A stretch of 64,000 bases of DNA from contig NZ_OZ257125.1 in assembly GCF_965279055.1 (NCBI RefSeq), positions 1,488,001-1,552,000 on the forward strand, given 5' to 3'. Origin of the DNA: Hydrocarboniphaga sp965279055. GTDB lineage: Bacteria; Pseudomonadota; Gammaproteobacteria; Nevskiales; Nevskiaceae. The notes beneath the pieces are model-generated. The model did not search any database, was not told where the DNA came from, and worked only from the letters and a program-made list of their open reading frames with translations. The position numbers and the translations under genes were made by a program. Positions 1 to 8,050 of this stretch are shown in pieces (positions within the stretch are counted from its first letter, which is position 1; each line of letters begins with the position of its first letter).

Positions 1-736
1 CCAGACGCACGAACAGGTCTTCCAGTGAATCGGCATTGTGCGCCGCCGGCAGGCGGCGCGGATCGCCTTCGAGCAGCACGCGGCCATGCGACATGATCAG
101 CACGCGGTCGCAGACTTCTTCGACCTCGACCATGTTGTGCGATGTCCACAGGATGCCGCCGCCGTCGTCCTTGGCGATGCGCCGGATCTGCTCGCGGATG
201 TCGCGCGCGGTGGACGGATCGAGCGATGCGGTCGGCTCGTCGAGCAATAGCAGCTTCGGCCGGTTCAGCAGCGCTTTCGCCAGGCAGACGCGGGTCTGCT
301 CGCCGCTGGACAGCAGGCCGCAACGGGTGTCGCGAAAGTTCAGCAGATCGAACTGCTGCAGCAGCGCGTCGATGCGCGGCTGCAGCGGCTGCACCTGGTA
401 GATCAGCCCGAAGATGCGCAGGTTCTGCTCGACGGTCAGGTTGCCCGGCAGCGGCGCATAGACCGCGGCGAAGTTGGTCGAGGCCAGCGCCGTCTTGCGC
501 GCGCGCGACACGTCATGGCCGTCGATCAGGATCTGCCCGGCGCTGGGCTCGAGCACGCCGAGCACCATGTTGATCGTCGTCGTCTTGCCGGCGCCGTTGG
601 GGCCGAGCAGGCCGACGATCTCGCCGGGCGCGACGTCGAAGCGGATGGCGTGCACGGCGTGCTTGTCGCCGTAGCGTTTGCACACGTCGCGCACGGTCAA
701 CACCGGAGCGCGCGTCGGTTCGGGGGCAGGGCTCAT
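1..736 (-). CDS. ABC transporter ATP-binding protein (3' end outside window)
   Basis: Nucleotide-binding subunit of an ABC transporter, probably an export or drug-type system, acting at the inner face of the cytoplasmic membrane. Reading from the ATG at 736, the protein shows a Walker A motif (GPNGAGKTT), a Q-loop region, a slightly divergent signature (LSSGEQTR) and a Walker B with D-loop (LLLLDEPTASLDPSTA), followed by the switch histidine in TSHNM. The frame is open to the window edge, so the C-terminus and any permease partner lie to the left. The substrate cannot be told from this subunit alone. It is divergent from the small membrane protein that follows. Confidence 0.9.
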   Translation of the reverse strand, partial: MSPAPEPTRAPVLTVRDVCKRYGDKHAVHAIRFDVAPGEIVGLLGPNGAGKTTTINMVLGVLEPSAGQILIDGHDVSRARKTALASTNFAAVYAPLPGNLTVEQNLRIFGLIYQVQPLQPRIDALLQQFDLLNFRDTRCGLLSSGEQTRVCLAKALLNRPKLLLLDEPTASLDPSTARDIREQIRRIAKDDGGGILWTSHNMVEVEEVCDRVLIMSHGRVLLEGDPRRLPAAHNADSLEDLFVRL

Positions 737-849
737 AAGCCGCCGATCTTGCCACGCGCGGGTGAATGCTCGCCTGCCGGGACAGGGCCGCGGCTGGCGT
801 AGAATCCGCGTCCCGTCCATTTCGCAACCGGCTGCCCTTCGTGCCGCAG

Positions 850-1242
850 ATGTCCTTCGTCAACCGGCTGCTGACCGTCGCCGTGATCCTCACCTTCGCC
901 GCGCAGATCGGCGGCACGCTGCTGTGGGCCGGTTATGCGCGGCAGTGGCTGCCTCTGCACGTGGTGCTCGGCGCGGCGCTGGTGCTGGCGCTGTGGACCA
1001 GCTGCGCGCTGGCGATGCGCGCCGGCGCGCCGAGGTATCGCGTGATCTTTGCGGTGTTCTGGGGCTTCGTCGTGATCGCGCTCGGCTGCTTTCAGTACGG
1101 CCAGGTGCCGGGCGCGCGCCATCCGCTGCTGCGCGGCCTGCATCTGGCGGCGGGCTTTGCCGCGCTGATGCAGGTGCGTTATCTGGTCTCGTGCATCCGC
1201 GAGTCGATCGGCGTTACAAGCCCATCGAATAAAGTTCGATAG
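850..1242 (+). CDS. Small multi-pass membrane protein, 130 aa
   Basis: Hypothetical inner-membrane protein. From the ATG at 850 (MSFVNRLL) there are about three to four hydrophobic segments separated by short Arg-containing loops. The frame is open further upstream, and a GTG at 841 is an alternative start. No family is recognised with confidence. Its 3' end overlaps the convergent acetyltransferase gene by 29 bases, so the two genes share their stop region. Only topology is supported here. Confidence 0.6.
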   Translation: MSFVNRLLTVAVILTFAAQIGGTLLWAGYARQWLPLHVVLGAALVLALWTSCALAMRAGAPRYRVIFAVFWGFVVIALGCFQYGQVPGARHPLLRGLHLAAGFAALMQVRYLVSCIRESIGVTSPSNKVR

Positions 1243-1723
1243 GCGCATCGCCCGGCGTCAGGCTGATGCTGTTTTCGCGCTGCATGCCGAGCTTGCGCAG
1301 CACGGCGATCGACGCCTGGTTGTCCGGCTGGGTGATCGCCAGCAGGCGCTTCAGGCCGAACAGGTTCCTGCCCTGGTCGATGACCGCGCGCGCCGCTTCC
1401 GGGATGTAGCCCTGGCCGAAATGGGCCGGCAGCAGCGCGAAGCCGATGTCGACCTCGGGCAGCGTGTCGCGCTTGATCAGGCCGCACATGCCGATCGCGG
1501 CCGCATCTTCGCGCCGCTCGACGCAGTACAGGCCGAAGCCGTGGCGACGATAGCTTTCCATCGGCCCGCTGCGCAGGTAGGCACGGGCATCGTCGAGCGT
1601 GCGCACGTTCTTGTCGCCGATGTAACGCAGCCAGCTCGGCTCGTTGACCAGGCCGAGAATGAAGCCGGCGTCGTCCTCATCGAGCTGACGCAGGCGCAGC
1701 CGCGTCGTCAGTAGCGGCATCAT
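1214..1723 (-). CDS. GNAT family N-acetyltransferase, RimJ/RimL-like
   Basis: Acyl-CoA-dependent N-acetyltransferase of 169 residues. It begins with the typical pattern TTRLRLRQLDEDDA, followed by a central block with GLIKRD and the acetyl-CoA-binding region around HFGQGYIPEA (about residues 110-120), then RLLAITQPDNQASIAVLRKLGM, the usual C-terminal GNAT signature. Length and order match the RimJ/RimL-type acetyltransferase_3 group. The ATG overlaps the stop of the upstream TPR gene by four bases (ATGA), which indicates translational coupling. The substrate is unknown. Confidence 0.85.
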   Translation of the reverse strand: MMPLLTTRLRLRQLDEDDAGFILGLVNEPSWLRYIGDKNVRTLDDARAYLRSGPMESYRRHGFGLYCVERREDAAAIGMCGLIKRDTLPEVDIGFALLPAHFGQGYIPEAARAVIDQGRNLFGLKRLLAITQPDNQASIAVLRKLGMQRENSISLTPGDAPIELYSMGL

Positions 1724-2457
1724 GACGGCAACTCGCGCCGCGCCATCGCGACCCAGTGCTGGTTGATGCGGTTGTAGTGACTGCCGGCGACGCGGCTTTC
1801 GTCGACGATTTTCTGGAACAGCTCGCGCGCGGCATCAGGCTGGCCGCTGGCCTTGAGCAGCGTCGCCAGCCGGCAGGTCGGCTCCGGGCCGGGAAAATAG
1901 CCGCGCAGCGCCTCGTACTCATGGATCGCTGCGTCGGTGTTGCCGAGTTCGTGCTGGCTGCGCGCATAGATCAGATGCGCGTCGGCGCTGCGCAGCTGCG
2001 GATGCTTTTCCTTGAAGCGCTCCAGCGTGTCCAGCGCGGCCTGGTATTCGCCGAGCCCGAACTGCGCCTGCGCCAGGCCGGTCATCAGCTGCGGATCGTC
2101 GGCGTGTATGCCTTTCAGATAGCGCTGATACAGATCGCGCGCCTCGCCGTAGCGCTGCTTTTGCAGATACTGCTCGGCCAGCGCGATGGCGTTCTTGACC
2201 GTGTCGGCGACCGCGAGCTGCTGCGTGGCTTGCCGCAGCTCGCGATCCGGATTGATCGTCTTGCTGAGCTGGCGTCGCGCCTGGTGCGCGCCGCGGCTGT
2301 TGCTGAATTCCGGCAGCAGCTCGACGATCAGGTAGGCCAGCGTGCCGACCAGCGGAAAGAACAGCAGGATGAAGATCCAGCTCATGTTGCGCCCGGTCTT
2401 GAGCACATGCACGACCAGGCCGACCTGGATGATCAGTGACAGGATGAAATACGGCAT
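1720..2457 (-). CDS. Membrane-anchored TPR protein with PLDc_N-like head, 245 aa
   Basis: The N-terminus (about residues 1-50) holds two hydrophobic helices (MPYFILSLIIQVGLVVHVL, then WIFILLFFPLVGTLAYLIVE). Their layout resembles the non-catalytic PLDc_N membrane domain found at the head of cardiolipin synthases. The rest is helical with repeated TPR-like pairs (for example YLQKQRYGEARDLYQRYL and AQFGLGEYQAALDTLERF). No phospholipase HKD motif is present, so it is not itself a synthase. It is probably a scaffold held at the inner membrane, and it is coupled to the following acetyltransferase by an ATGA overlap. Confidence 0.75.
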   Translation of the reverse strand: MPYFILSLIIQVGLVVHVLKTGRNMSWIFILLFFPLVGTLAYLIVELLPEFSNSRGAHQARRQLSKTINPDRELRQATQQLAVADTVKNAIALAEQYLQKQRYGEARDLYQRYLKGIHADDPQLMTGLAQAQFGLGEYQAALDTLERFKEKHPQLRSADAHLIYARSQHELGNTDAAIHEYEALRGYFPGPEPTCRLATLLKASGQPDAARELFQKIVDESRVAGSHYNRINQHWVAMARRELPS

Positions 2458-2490
2458 TGCCCGCGGTACCGGTCGGGGAGAGCGCGGATT

Positions 2491-2706
2491 TTAATCCTTA
2501 GCGGTGGCGGACGCGGTGGCCTCGGTACATCGCCGGCACAAACAGGCCTTGCCGAGCCGATCCGCCGGCAGCCGTGCCAGCGCCGCCGGATCGACCACCA
2601 CGCTCTGGCACCAGCAAGGCACGTCGAAGCGACCGCTGGCCGCCACGGCGCAGGCATTGGCCGCGCCGCAGGCGGGGCAGATCGGCTGATCCGCCGGCGT
2701 GTCGAT
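2491..2706 (-). CDS. Cysteine-rich CWC family protein (non-canonical start)
   Basis: Short protein of about 71 residues with the pattern CPACGAANACAVA, then PCWC, then KACLCRRC. This cysteine layout is that of the Cys_rich_CWC family, small proteins of unknown role that probably bind a metal. The frame directly follows, in the same phase, the stop codon of the DUF1161 gene (TGA at 2718-2716). No ATG, GTG or TTG lies between that stop and the first conserved cysteine. The best candidate is an ATC at 2706, preceded at about eight bases by GAGG. The family call is firm; the start is not. Confidence 0.65.
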   Translation of the reverse strand: MDTPADQPICPACGAANACAVAASGRFDVPCWCQSVVVDPAALARLPADRLGKACLCRRCTEATASATAKD

Positions 2707-2715
2707 GCCCGTGCC

Positions 2716-2940
2716 TCAGCTCTTGCCGTAGACGATCTTCTTGGCGCCGGCTTCGCAGCTACCGACCACCTTGGCGTCGGCGGCGGCGTCGCTGGCGACG
2801 ATCTCCAAGGTGTAGCCCTTGACCTGCTTGGCATCGAGCTTGGCCGCGATTTCGCCCTTCAGCTCGTCACAGGGTTTGCCGGCGGCGAAGACGCTGGTGG
2901 AGGCGGACAGCAGCAAGATCGCAGCGATAGCATGGTTCAT
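2716..2940 (-). CDS. DUF1161 family periplasmic protein, 74 aa
   Basis: Small exported protein. The ATG at 2940 follows a good ribosome-binding site (GGGGAG), so it is preferred over the open frame upstream. Residues 1-20 form a Sec signal peptide ending in SVFA-AGK. The mature part has the DUF1161 pattern: PCDELKGEI, GYTLEIV and a C-terminal KVVGSC...KKIVY, with two cysteines that could form a disulfide. Function is unknown in the family. The CWC gene follows in the same frame immediately after its TGA. Confidence 0.85.
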   Translation of the reverse strand: MNHAIAAILLLSASTSVFAAGKPCDELKGEIAAKLDAKQVKGYTLEIVASDAAADAKVVGSCEAGAKKIVYGKS

Positions 2941-3045
2941 GACGACTCCCCATTCGGTGACGGCTTTTATTGTGGATGGCGGCCGTACGGCCCGTGTCGG
3001 CCCCGGCTGCATTATTCGCAGTCTCACACAGGCGAAGCAAGCGTC

Positions 3046-3180
3046 CTAACGGCGCATCAGCACGAATGGCGGATCCTGCTCGAAGGTGACGACGCCTTTC
3101 ATCGTCGTCCGATGCGGATCGAACAGGAATTCACGGTCGCTCTGCTGCGCGGCACGCAAGCGCCAGGTCGCGTCGCGCAT
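3046..3180 (-). CDS. Possible small protein of 44 aa downstream of VOC gene
   Basis: A frame from ATG 3180 to TAG 3046 encodes MRDATWRLRAAQQ...FVLMRR. It starts six bases after the stop of the VOC-family gene on the same strand, so it could be translated from the same mRNA. The composition is not obviously that of a shadow frame, since it has aromatic and acidic residues with few long Arg/Ala runs. There is no clear ribosome-binding site and no recognised family. It could be chance. Confidence 0.3.
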   Translation of the reverse strand: MRDATWRLRAAQQSDREFLFDPHRTTMKGVVTFEQDPPFVLMRR

Positions 3181-3185
3181 GCGCT

Positions 3186-3566
3186 TCAGTCCCAGCGATT
3201 CGCCTGTTCGCCGAAGCGCTCGCCTTTGGCGCGGACCACGCAGAAGCGCTGACCGGTCGGCGCTTCCATCACCACCCAGGTGTGCACACGCTGCACGATC
3301 TTCGCGCCGTGCCCCTGCAGTCGGGTGACCTCGGCTTCGACGTCGTCGCTCTCGATGTCCAGATGCACGCGGCTGGCATGACTGACCGACTGCACCTCGA
3401 TGTGCAGCTGCTCGCGCGGATCGATCAGCCGGACGTACTTTTCGCCTTCTTCGGCCGGCAGGGCCTGCGCCTGCATGCCCAGCGCCGCGCTCCAGAAGCG
3501 CGCCGCACCATGCACGTCGTCGGTCTGACAATCGATGATGAATCCGGCCAATCTGCTTTTGTGCAT
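3186..3566 (-). CDS. VOC family protein, glyoxalase-like, 126 aa
   Basis: Single-domain member of the vicinal-oxygen-chelate superfamily (glyoxalase/bleomycin-resistance fold). The beta-alpha-beta pattern is visible: an N-terminal strand (RLAGFIIDCQTDD), the helix AARFWSAALGM, then HIEVQSV, VHLDIESDDVEAEVTRL and a C-terminal PTGQRFCVV. Length fits a single VOC module that dimerises to form an active site. The gene has a clear ribosome-binding site (TGAGGAGC before ATG 3566). The substrate is unknown, as is usual for this group. Confidence 0.8.
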   Translation of the reverse strand: MHKSRLAGFIIDCQTDDVHGAARFWSAALGMQAQALPAEEGEKYVRLIDPREQLHIEVQSVSHASRVHLDIESDDVEAEVTRLQGHGAKIVQRVHTWVVMEAPTGQRFCVVRAKGERFGEQANRWD

Positions 3567-3697
3567 GGTCGTGCTCCTCAGACGTTCAAGGCTTTATCAC
3601 CGGCCCCAAGTGAGGCGTCGGGATAGTTGTGCTCATGACGGGCCTGATGGGTGGGAAACGGCTGGCAAGGCGCCGAGGTGATATTAGTCCGGCGCTT

Positions 3698-4687
3698 TCA
3701 CTTGGGCACGAAGTGGCGCAGCAGATTCTTTTTGGCGTCGTAGGCCCAGAAGTCGTCACCGGCCGGATTCAGTCCATAAACCGTGGTGCTGAAGCCTAGC
3801 GAGCCGAGCAGCTTGCCCTTCTGTGCGTGGTAGTAGTTGCCGTTGCCGAAGGCGACGCTGCCGGTTGCGGCGTAGATCATCTCGGGAAACACACGCAGCG
3901 TATGGGTTACGTCCAGCGCGTCGACGCAAAGCTGACCGTAGTAAAACGCCGAGCCGTCGGTCGCCAGCGCCACGGTGCCGCCGTAACCGTCCGCAGAGCC
4001 GTAGATTCCGGTTTGCTCCTGCGCGACGAACTCATCGTCGACGATCTTGAACGCGTGAATCTCGGCGGACGACGAGCCCGAGCCGCCGTGGATCAGGCGC
4101 CCGGTGTTCGCGTCGTAGCGGAAATCGCCGTAGTAGACCCCGGGGTAATACCCGGTGAACGAGCCATTGCCGCTGTTGATCTGCTGCATTGCGTCTTCGC
4201 CGGTCCATTTGGCGTTGTAGAAAGTGACCCACTGATCCCTCGATTTGAGCAGCACCTTCTTGCCCGACTCGGCTTGAATGTTGCCGGCCATGTAGGTGCT
4301 TTCGATGTCCCAAGTGCCCGATTTGAGATCCAGCCGGTGCACGTAATGTTGGCCGGCGGGCGTGCCATAACCGATGTTCTCGCCACCGTAGTCGGCCACG
4401 AACAGGTAGCGCTGATCCGGTGACAGCGACATGTCGGTGAAGTTGGTGATCGCAAAGTGCGTGCTCGACTTCGCCGTCGCCAGATCGATCACCGCCACGG
4501 CGCTCGAGCTGTTCTTCAGGATCAGCCGGTTGTACGCCGGTGAATAAGCCAGCTGCACGGCGTTGGTCGGAGCCGCGATGCTCTGGACGACGCTGTACTT
4601 GGTGCCGGCCGAGGCACTCGGTTGATAGGCAATGAAAGCCAGCAGCAGGCTGACCGTGCGCGTGGCGCGCGAAGCGAAGAAAACCAT
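3698..4687 (-). CDS. Secreted beta-propeller-like protein, 329 aa, function unknown
   Basis: Exported protein with a Sec signal peptide (positive start FFASRATRT, hydrophobic core, cleavage near PSASA-GTK). The mature part has recurring strand-rich units such as AVAVIDLATAKS, MSLSPDQRYLFVADYGG, YVHRLDLKSGTWD and VALATDGSAFYYG, reminiscent of YVTN/Kelch-type propeller blades. No catalytic motif is visible. It stands alone, with no overlap with neighbours. Less Ala/Arg-rich than neighbours, which may simply reflect an extracytoplasmic protein. Confidence 0.65.
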   Translation of the reverse strand: MVFFASRATRTVSLLLAFIAYQPSASAGTKYSVVQSIAAPTNAVQLAYSPAYNRLILKNSSSAVAVIDLATAKSSTHFAITNFTDMSLSPDQRYLFVADYGGENIGYGTPAGQHYVHRLDLKSGTWDIESTYMAGNIQAESGKKVLLKSRDQWVTFYNAKWTGEDAMQQINSGNGSFTGYYPGVYYGDFRYDANTGRLIHGGSGSSSAEIHAFKIVDDEFVAQEQTGIYGSADGYGGTVALATDGSAFYYGQLCVDALDVTHTLRVFPEMIYAATGSVAFGNGNYYHAQKGKLLGSLGFSTTVYGLNPAGDDFWAYDAKKNLLRHFVPK

Positions 4688-5030
4688 CAGATCCCCCCAA
4701 ATTGTCGAAAACGTTCTGCATCCCCGGAAGCAAGCTAGCAGGGCGGCGCCGGGGCGATCAACGGACTGGTCCGCAAAATGGTCTTGTCCCGGCCATGCTG
4801 GGCAGCTTGTCGGTGCTGTGTGGCCCCAGTCGGCGCCGGCGTCGCCCCAGCGGGCGCGCCAGGAACATCGATGAGGACGGCTCCGGCTAGGCTTGCGCCG
4901 CCGTCGGCAATCGGCCGCCGTTCTAGATTGAACCGCAGGGTTGCGGCGGCGGCCGGTATCCCTGGCCGCTTGCCAGCGCCGTGCTTACCCGCTACAACGC
5001 GCGCCTCATTGGCGGTAATGCGGCGGTGTC
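4688..5030. other. Intergenic region upstream of tgt (343 bases)
   Basis: Lies between two divergent genes and must contain both promoters. I see no convincing sigma-70 hexamers, tRNA or hairpin terminator. The short open frames here are GC-rich and lack family features. queA, the frequent upstream neighbour of tgt, is absent. Confidence 0.5.
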
Positions 5031-6257
5031 GTGGAATTTCAGCTTCTTGCCAGCTCCGGCGCCGCGCGCCGCGGCCGTATGACCTTCGAGCGCGGCGTGG
5101 TCGAGACGCCGGCGTTCATGCCGGTGGGCACGTATGGCTCGGTGAAGGCGATTTCGCCCGAAGAAGTGCGGGACAGCGGCGCGCAGATCCTGCTCGGCAA
5201 TACGTTTCATCTGATGCTGCGGCCCGGCGAGCAGACCATCAAGAAGCTCGGCGGCCTGCATCGCTTCATGAACTGGGGCGGGCCGATCCTGACCGACTCC
5301 GGCGGCTTCCAGGTGTGGAGCCTGGCCGGGCTGCGCAAGATCACCGAGGAGGGCGTCAAGTTCGCTTCGCCGGTGAATGGCGACCGGCTGTTCCTGTCGC
5401 CGGAGTCCTCGGTGGCGATGCAGCATGCGCTGGGCTCCGACATCGTCATGCAGTTCGACGAATGCACGCCGCATCCGGCGACCGAGCGCCAGGTGCGCAA
5501 GTCGATGGAGTTGTCGGCGCGCTGGGCGCAGCGCTGCAAGGATGCGCATGCGGCATTGAATGCCGGCTGCCTGGGGCCCCAACCCCAGGCGTTCGGCGGG
5601 CAGGGACTGCCACTGGCAGTCCCTGAAAGCCCCGCCTCACTTTTCGGCATCGTCCAGGGCGGCATGCTGCCGGAGCTGCGGCGCGAATCGCTGCAACGGC
5701 TGAGCGAGATCGGCTTTCCGGGTTATGCGATCGGCGGCCTCTCCGTTGGCGAATCCGAAGAAGAACGCCTGCAGGTGCTCGACGCGATCGGCCCGCAGCT
5801 GCCGGCGGATCGTCCGCATTACCTGATGGGTGTCGGCACGCCGCGCGATATCGTGCAGGCGGTGGGCCGTGGTATCGACATGTTCGATTGCGTGATGCCG
5901 ACGCGCAACGCGCGCAACGGCCATCTGTTCACCAGCCAGGGCGTGGTCAAGATCCGCAACGCGAAATATCGCGAGGACGAGGCGGCGCTGGACCCGAACT
6001 GCGACTGCTACACCTGCCGCAATTTCTCGCGCGCTTATCTGTACCACCTGGACCGCTGCAACGAAATGCTCGGCCCGCGGCTCAACACGATCCACAACCT
6101 GCGCTATTACCAGAGCGTGATGAGCCGGCTGCGCGGCGCGATCGAGCAGGATCGTTATGCGGAGTTCGCGGCGGACTTCATTGCCTCGCCCGAGGGCGCG
6201 CCGTCGAAGGTGGCGCGTGTCGCGGTGGCGGAAGTGGCAGCGGGGCCGGAGGCTTAG
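5031..6257 (+). CDS. tgt: tRNA-guanine(34) transglycosylase (Tgt) with extra internal segment
   Basis: Exchanges guanine-34 for preQ1 in tRNAs with GUN anticodons, the first tRNA-level step of queuosine synthesis in the cytosol. The GTG at 5031 begins MEFQLLASSG in register with known Tgt proteins. Core motifs are all present: MPVGTYGSVK, the catalytic aspartate in ILTDSGGFQV, VMQFDECTP, the second active-site region in RGIDMFDCVMPTRNARNGHLF, and the zinc site CDCYTC...H near the C-terminus. Length is 408 residues against about 375 in E. coli. Part of the excess is an insertion of about 24 residues (near 180-205) between the helix RCKDAHAAL and SLFGIVQGG, encoded by palindromic DNA (5570-5636). 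The catalytic core looks intact, so the enzyme is probably active. Confidence 0.95.
   Translation: MEFQLLASSGAARRGRMTFERGVVETPAFMPVGTYGSVKAISPEEVRDSGAQILLGNTFHLMLRPGEQTIKKLGGLHRFMNWGGPILTDSGGFQVWSLAGLRKITEEGVKFASPVNGDRLFLSPESSVAMQHALGSDIVMQFDECTPHPATERQVRKSMELSARWAQRCKDAHAALNAGCLGPQPQAFGGQGLPLAVPESPASLFGIVQGGMLPELRRESLQRLSEIGFPGYAIGGLSVGESEEERLQVLDAIGPQLPADRPHYLMGVGTPRDIVQAVGRGIDMFDCVMPTRNARNGHLFTSQGVVKIRNAKYREDEAALDPNCDCYTCRNFSRAYLYHLDRCNEMLGPRLNTIHNLRYYQSVMSRLRGAIEQDRYAEFAADFIASPEGAPSKVARVAVAEVAAGPEA
5570..5636. repeat. Palindromic element inside tgt coding sequence
   Basis: Two neighbouring hairpins lie within the reading frame. The first pairs 5570-5576 (CCTGGGG) with 5583-5589. The second is a 12-base perfect inverted repeat, 5601-5612 (CAGGGACTGCCA) with 5614-5625, flanked by an outer arm GGCGGG (5595-5600) that can pair with 5631-5636. 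The segment coincides with the residues that have no counterpart in typical Tgt proteins and keeps the frame open. Confidence 0.75.
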
Positions 6258-6273
6258 AGCAGCTCTGTCTTCG

Positions 6274-6334
6274 GTCGCGGACAGGCTCCGCTCCTACAAA
6301 AAGCCATCCTGTAGGAGCGGACCCTGTCCGCGAC
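6274..6334. repeat. Palindromic repeat, family A (GTAGGAGC type), copy 1
   Basis: Inverted repeat between the convergent tgt and amine oxidase genes: arm GTCGCGGACAGG...CCGCTCCTACA, a short spacer, then TGTAGGAGCGG...CCTGTCCGCGAC. Arms are about 25 bases with few mismatches. Related copies lie at 23937 and 29699. It resembles REP/REPIN elements known from Pseudomonas and Xanthomonas. As RNA it could act as a bidirectional 3' hairpin. Confidence 0.85.
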
Positions 6335-6342
6335 TTCAGGCT

Positions 6343-7839
6343 TCAAAGCAGCGCCATCACCTCCGCCGCCGCCCGATCCCCCGAGCGGATCGCGCCGTCG
6401 AAATAACCGTTCCAGATTTCCGCGGTCTCGGTGCCGGCCCAATGCAGCCGCCCGATCGGCGCGCGCAGCGCCTCGCCGTAGTCCAGCCACACGCCGGGCG
6501 GGAAATAGCCGGCGTAGCAGCCGCGCGACCACTCCTCGGCCGACCAGCTCTGCTCGATGTATTCCAGCGGCGTGCGTGCGGCTTCGCCGTAGAAGCGCAC
6601 GAAGCTGTCGATCGTGCCGGCCATGCGCTGCTCGCGCGTCTGGCGCAGCGCCTTGCGGCCGTCTTCGCCTTCGATGAAGCCCATCATCACCCCGACTTTC
6701 GCGTCCGGCGGTGAATTGTCGAACGTGATTTTCACCGGTCCGGTGTCGCCGGTGGCCTGGCCGTTGAGGCCGGCGTCGCGCCAGAACGGCGTCGGATACA
6801 CGCACTGCACCTTGATCACCGTGCCCATCGGGATGCGCTGCGTCAGCTGGTCGCGCAGGCCGTCGAGCGCCGGTGCGTAGCGGATGCGGCCGGCGAGTGT
6901 CGGCGGAATCGCGACGATCGCGCGCTGCGCCTGCACGCTGAAGTCGTCGCCGAGCACGCTCACGCCGTGGTCGCCATGCTCGATGCGCAGCACCGGCGCA
7001 TTCAGCAGCACGCGGTCGCCGAGTTCGGCGGCCAGCGCCAGCGCGATGCGCTGCGAGCCGCCGACGATCCGCGACTCCTGCGCGCCGCCGGCGGTGTTGA
7101 TCAGGTTGTCGAGCGAGCCGGCGGAGTGGATGTAGAACAGCACGTGCAGCAGCGATACGTCGCGCGGCTGCGCCGAGAACACCGATTCGATCGCCAACTG
7201 CAGCAGTTGCTTGCCGTTGGCGCTGAAGAGATTGTCGTCGATCCAGGTCTGGAAGGTCTTGCTGTCCCATTCCACGGCTTTGGGCGCCGTCCACGGCGCC
7301 GCCAGCGGCACGTCGGCCGACATGCTGTTGAGGCGAATGATCGCGATCTGCGCCTCGGCCGCGCCGAGCAGTGCGCCCGGCGGAATGCGCCCGGAATACT
7401 CGCTGCGGCGACCGTCGCGAAAGTCCACCGACTTGCCGTCGTTGTAAGTCTTGAACGTGCCCAGCTGCAGTTCCTCGATCAGCGACAGCACCCGATCCTG
7501 CGTCGGTCCGACCCACTGGCCGCCGACTTCGACGATCGTGCCCGGCGTCGCGGCCGGCGCAGTCACCGCGCGATTCAGCGTGCGCCCGCCGACGCGATCG
7601 CGCGCTTCTACCACGAGCACGCTCGATCCGGCCGCGACCAGAGCGCGCGCCGCGGACAGGCCCGCGAGCCCGGCGCCGACGACGACCACGTCGGCCTTGT
7701 AGCGGCCGTGCGCGCTGCTGCTGTCTGCGGCCTGCGCGGCACCGATCGGGCTGTTGGTATCGCAGCCGGGCAGCAGCGTGCTGCCGAGCGCGGCGGCACC
7801 GGTCAGCAATTGGCGGCGGGTAAGTTCGGGCTTGTTCAT
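6343..7839 (-). CDS. Flavin monoamine oxidase family protein, Tat/lipoprotein-type leader
   Basis: FAD-dependent amine oxidase of 498 residues. The ATG at 7839 is preferred; a TTG twelve bases upstream would add only four residues. The leader has a twin-arginine motif (TRRQLLTG), a hydrophobic stretch and a lipobox-like LLPGC, which suggests export folded with FAD and lipidation in the envelope. Next come the dinucleotide fold (VVVGAGLAGLSAA), VEARDRVGGRT, and the C-terminal FAD motif WAGTETAEIWNGYFDGAIRSG. These are hallmarks of monoamine/polyamine oxidases. The substrate amine is unknown. A divergent TetR-type gene is the likely regulator. Confidence 0.88.
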   Translation of the reverse strand: MNKPELTRRQLLTGAAALGSTLLPGCDTNSPIGAAQAADSSSAHGRYKADVVVVGAGLAGLSAARALVAAGSSVLVVEARDRVGGRTLNRAVTAPAATPGTIVEVGGQWVGPTQDRVLSLIEELQLGTFKTYNDGKSVDFRDGRRSEYSGRIPPGALLGAAEAQIAIIRLNSMSADVPLAAPWTAPKAVEWDSKTFQTWIDDNLFSANGKQLLQLAIESVFSAQPRDVSLLHVLFYIHSAGSLDNLINTAGGAQESRIVGGSQRIALALAAELGDRVLLNAPVLRIEHGDHGVSVLGDDFSVQAQRAIVAIPPTLAGRIRYAPALDGLRDQLTQRIPMGTVIKVQCVYPTPFWRDAGLNGQATGDTGPVKITFDNSPPDAKVGVMMGFIEGEDGRKALRQTREQRMAGTIDSFVRFYGEAARTPLEYIEQSWSAEEWSRGCYAGYFPPGVWLDYGEALRAPIGRLHWAGTETAEIWNGYFDGAIRSGDRAAAEVMALL

Positions 7840-8000
7840 GGCGTGTCTCAAAAAAATCGGCGGACCGGATCGGCCCAGACGGCGGTTGCCCGATCGTCGT
7901 TTTCCTGCACGTCGCGGCTGCCCGGTGCCAGCGCGCCGAACTCGGTCTCGTCGTGGCGGAACACGCGATACGCTTCGGCATCTCCCCGACGCGATTTTGG

Positions 8001-8025
8001 ATAATATTCGTACGCGTACCGTAAA
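8001..8025. promoter_or_regulatory. Putative operator/promoter between amine oxidase and TetR gene
   Basis: An AT-rich patch (ATAATATT, 8001-8008) is followed directly by a perfect 10-base palindrome GTACGCGTAC (8010-8019) in an otherwise GC-rich divergent intergenic region. A palindrome overlapping a promoter is where a TetR-family protein would bind. Binding is inferred only from position and symmetry. Confidence 0.45.
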
Positions 8026-8050
8026 TCAGTTTAAAAGCGCTGGATCATCG

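Noticed and set aside
6254..7981. 575-codon frame in another phase of the amine oxidase region
   Set aside because: Arg/Ala/Gly-rich, no FAD motif, and overlaps a real gene with all family signatures.
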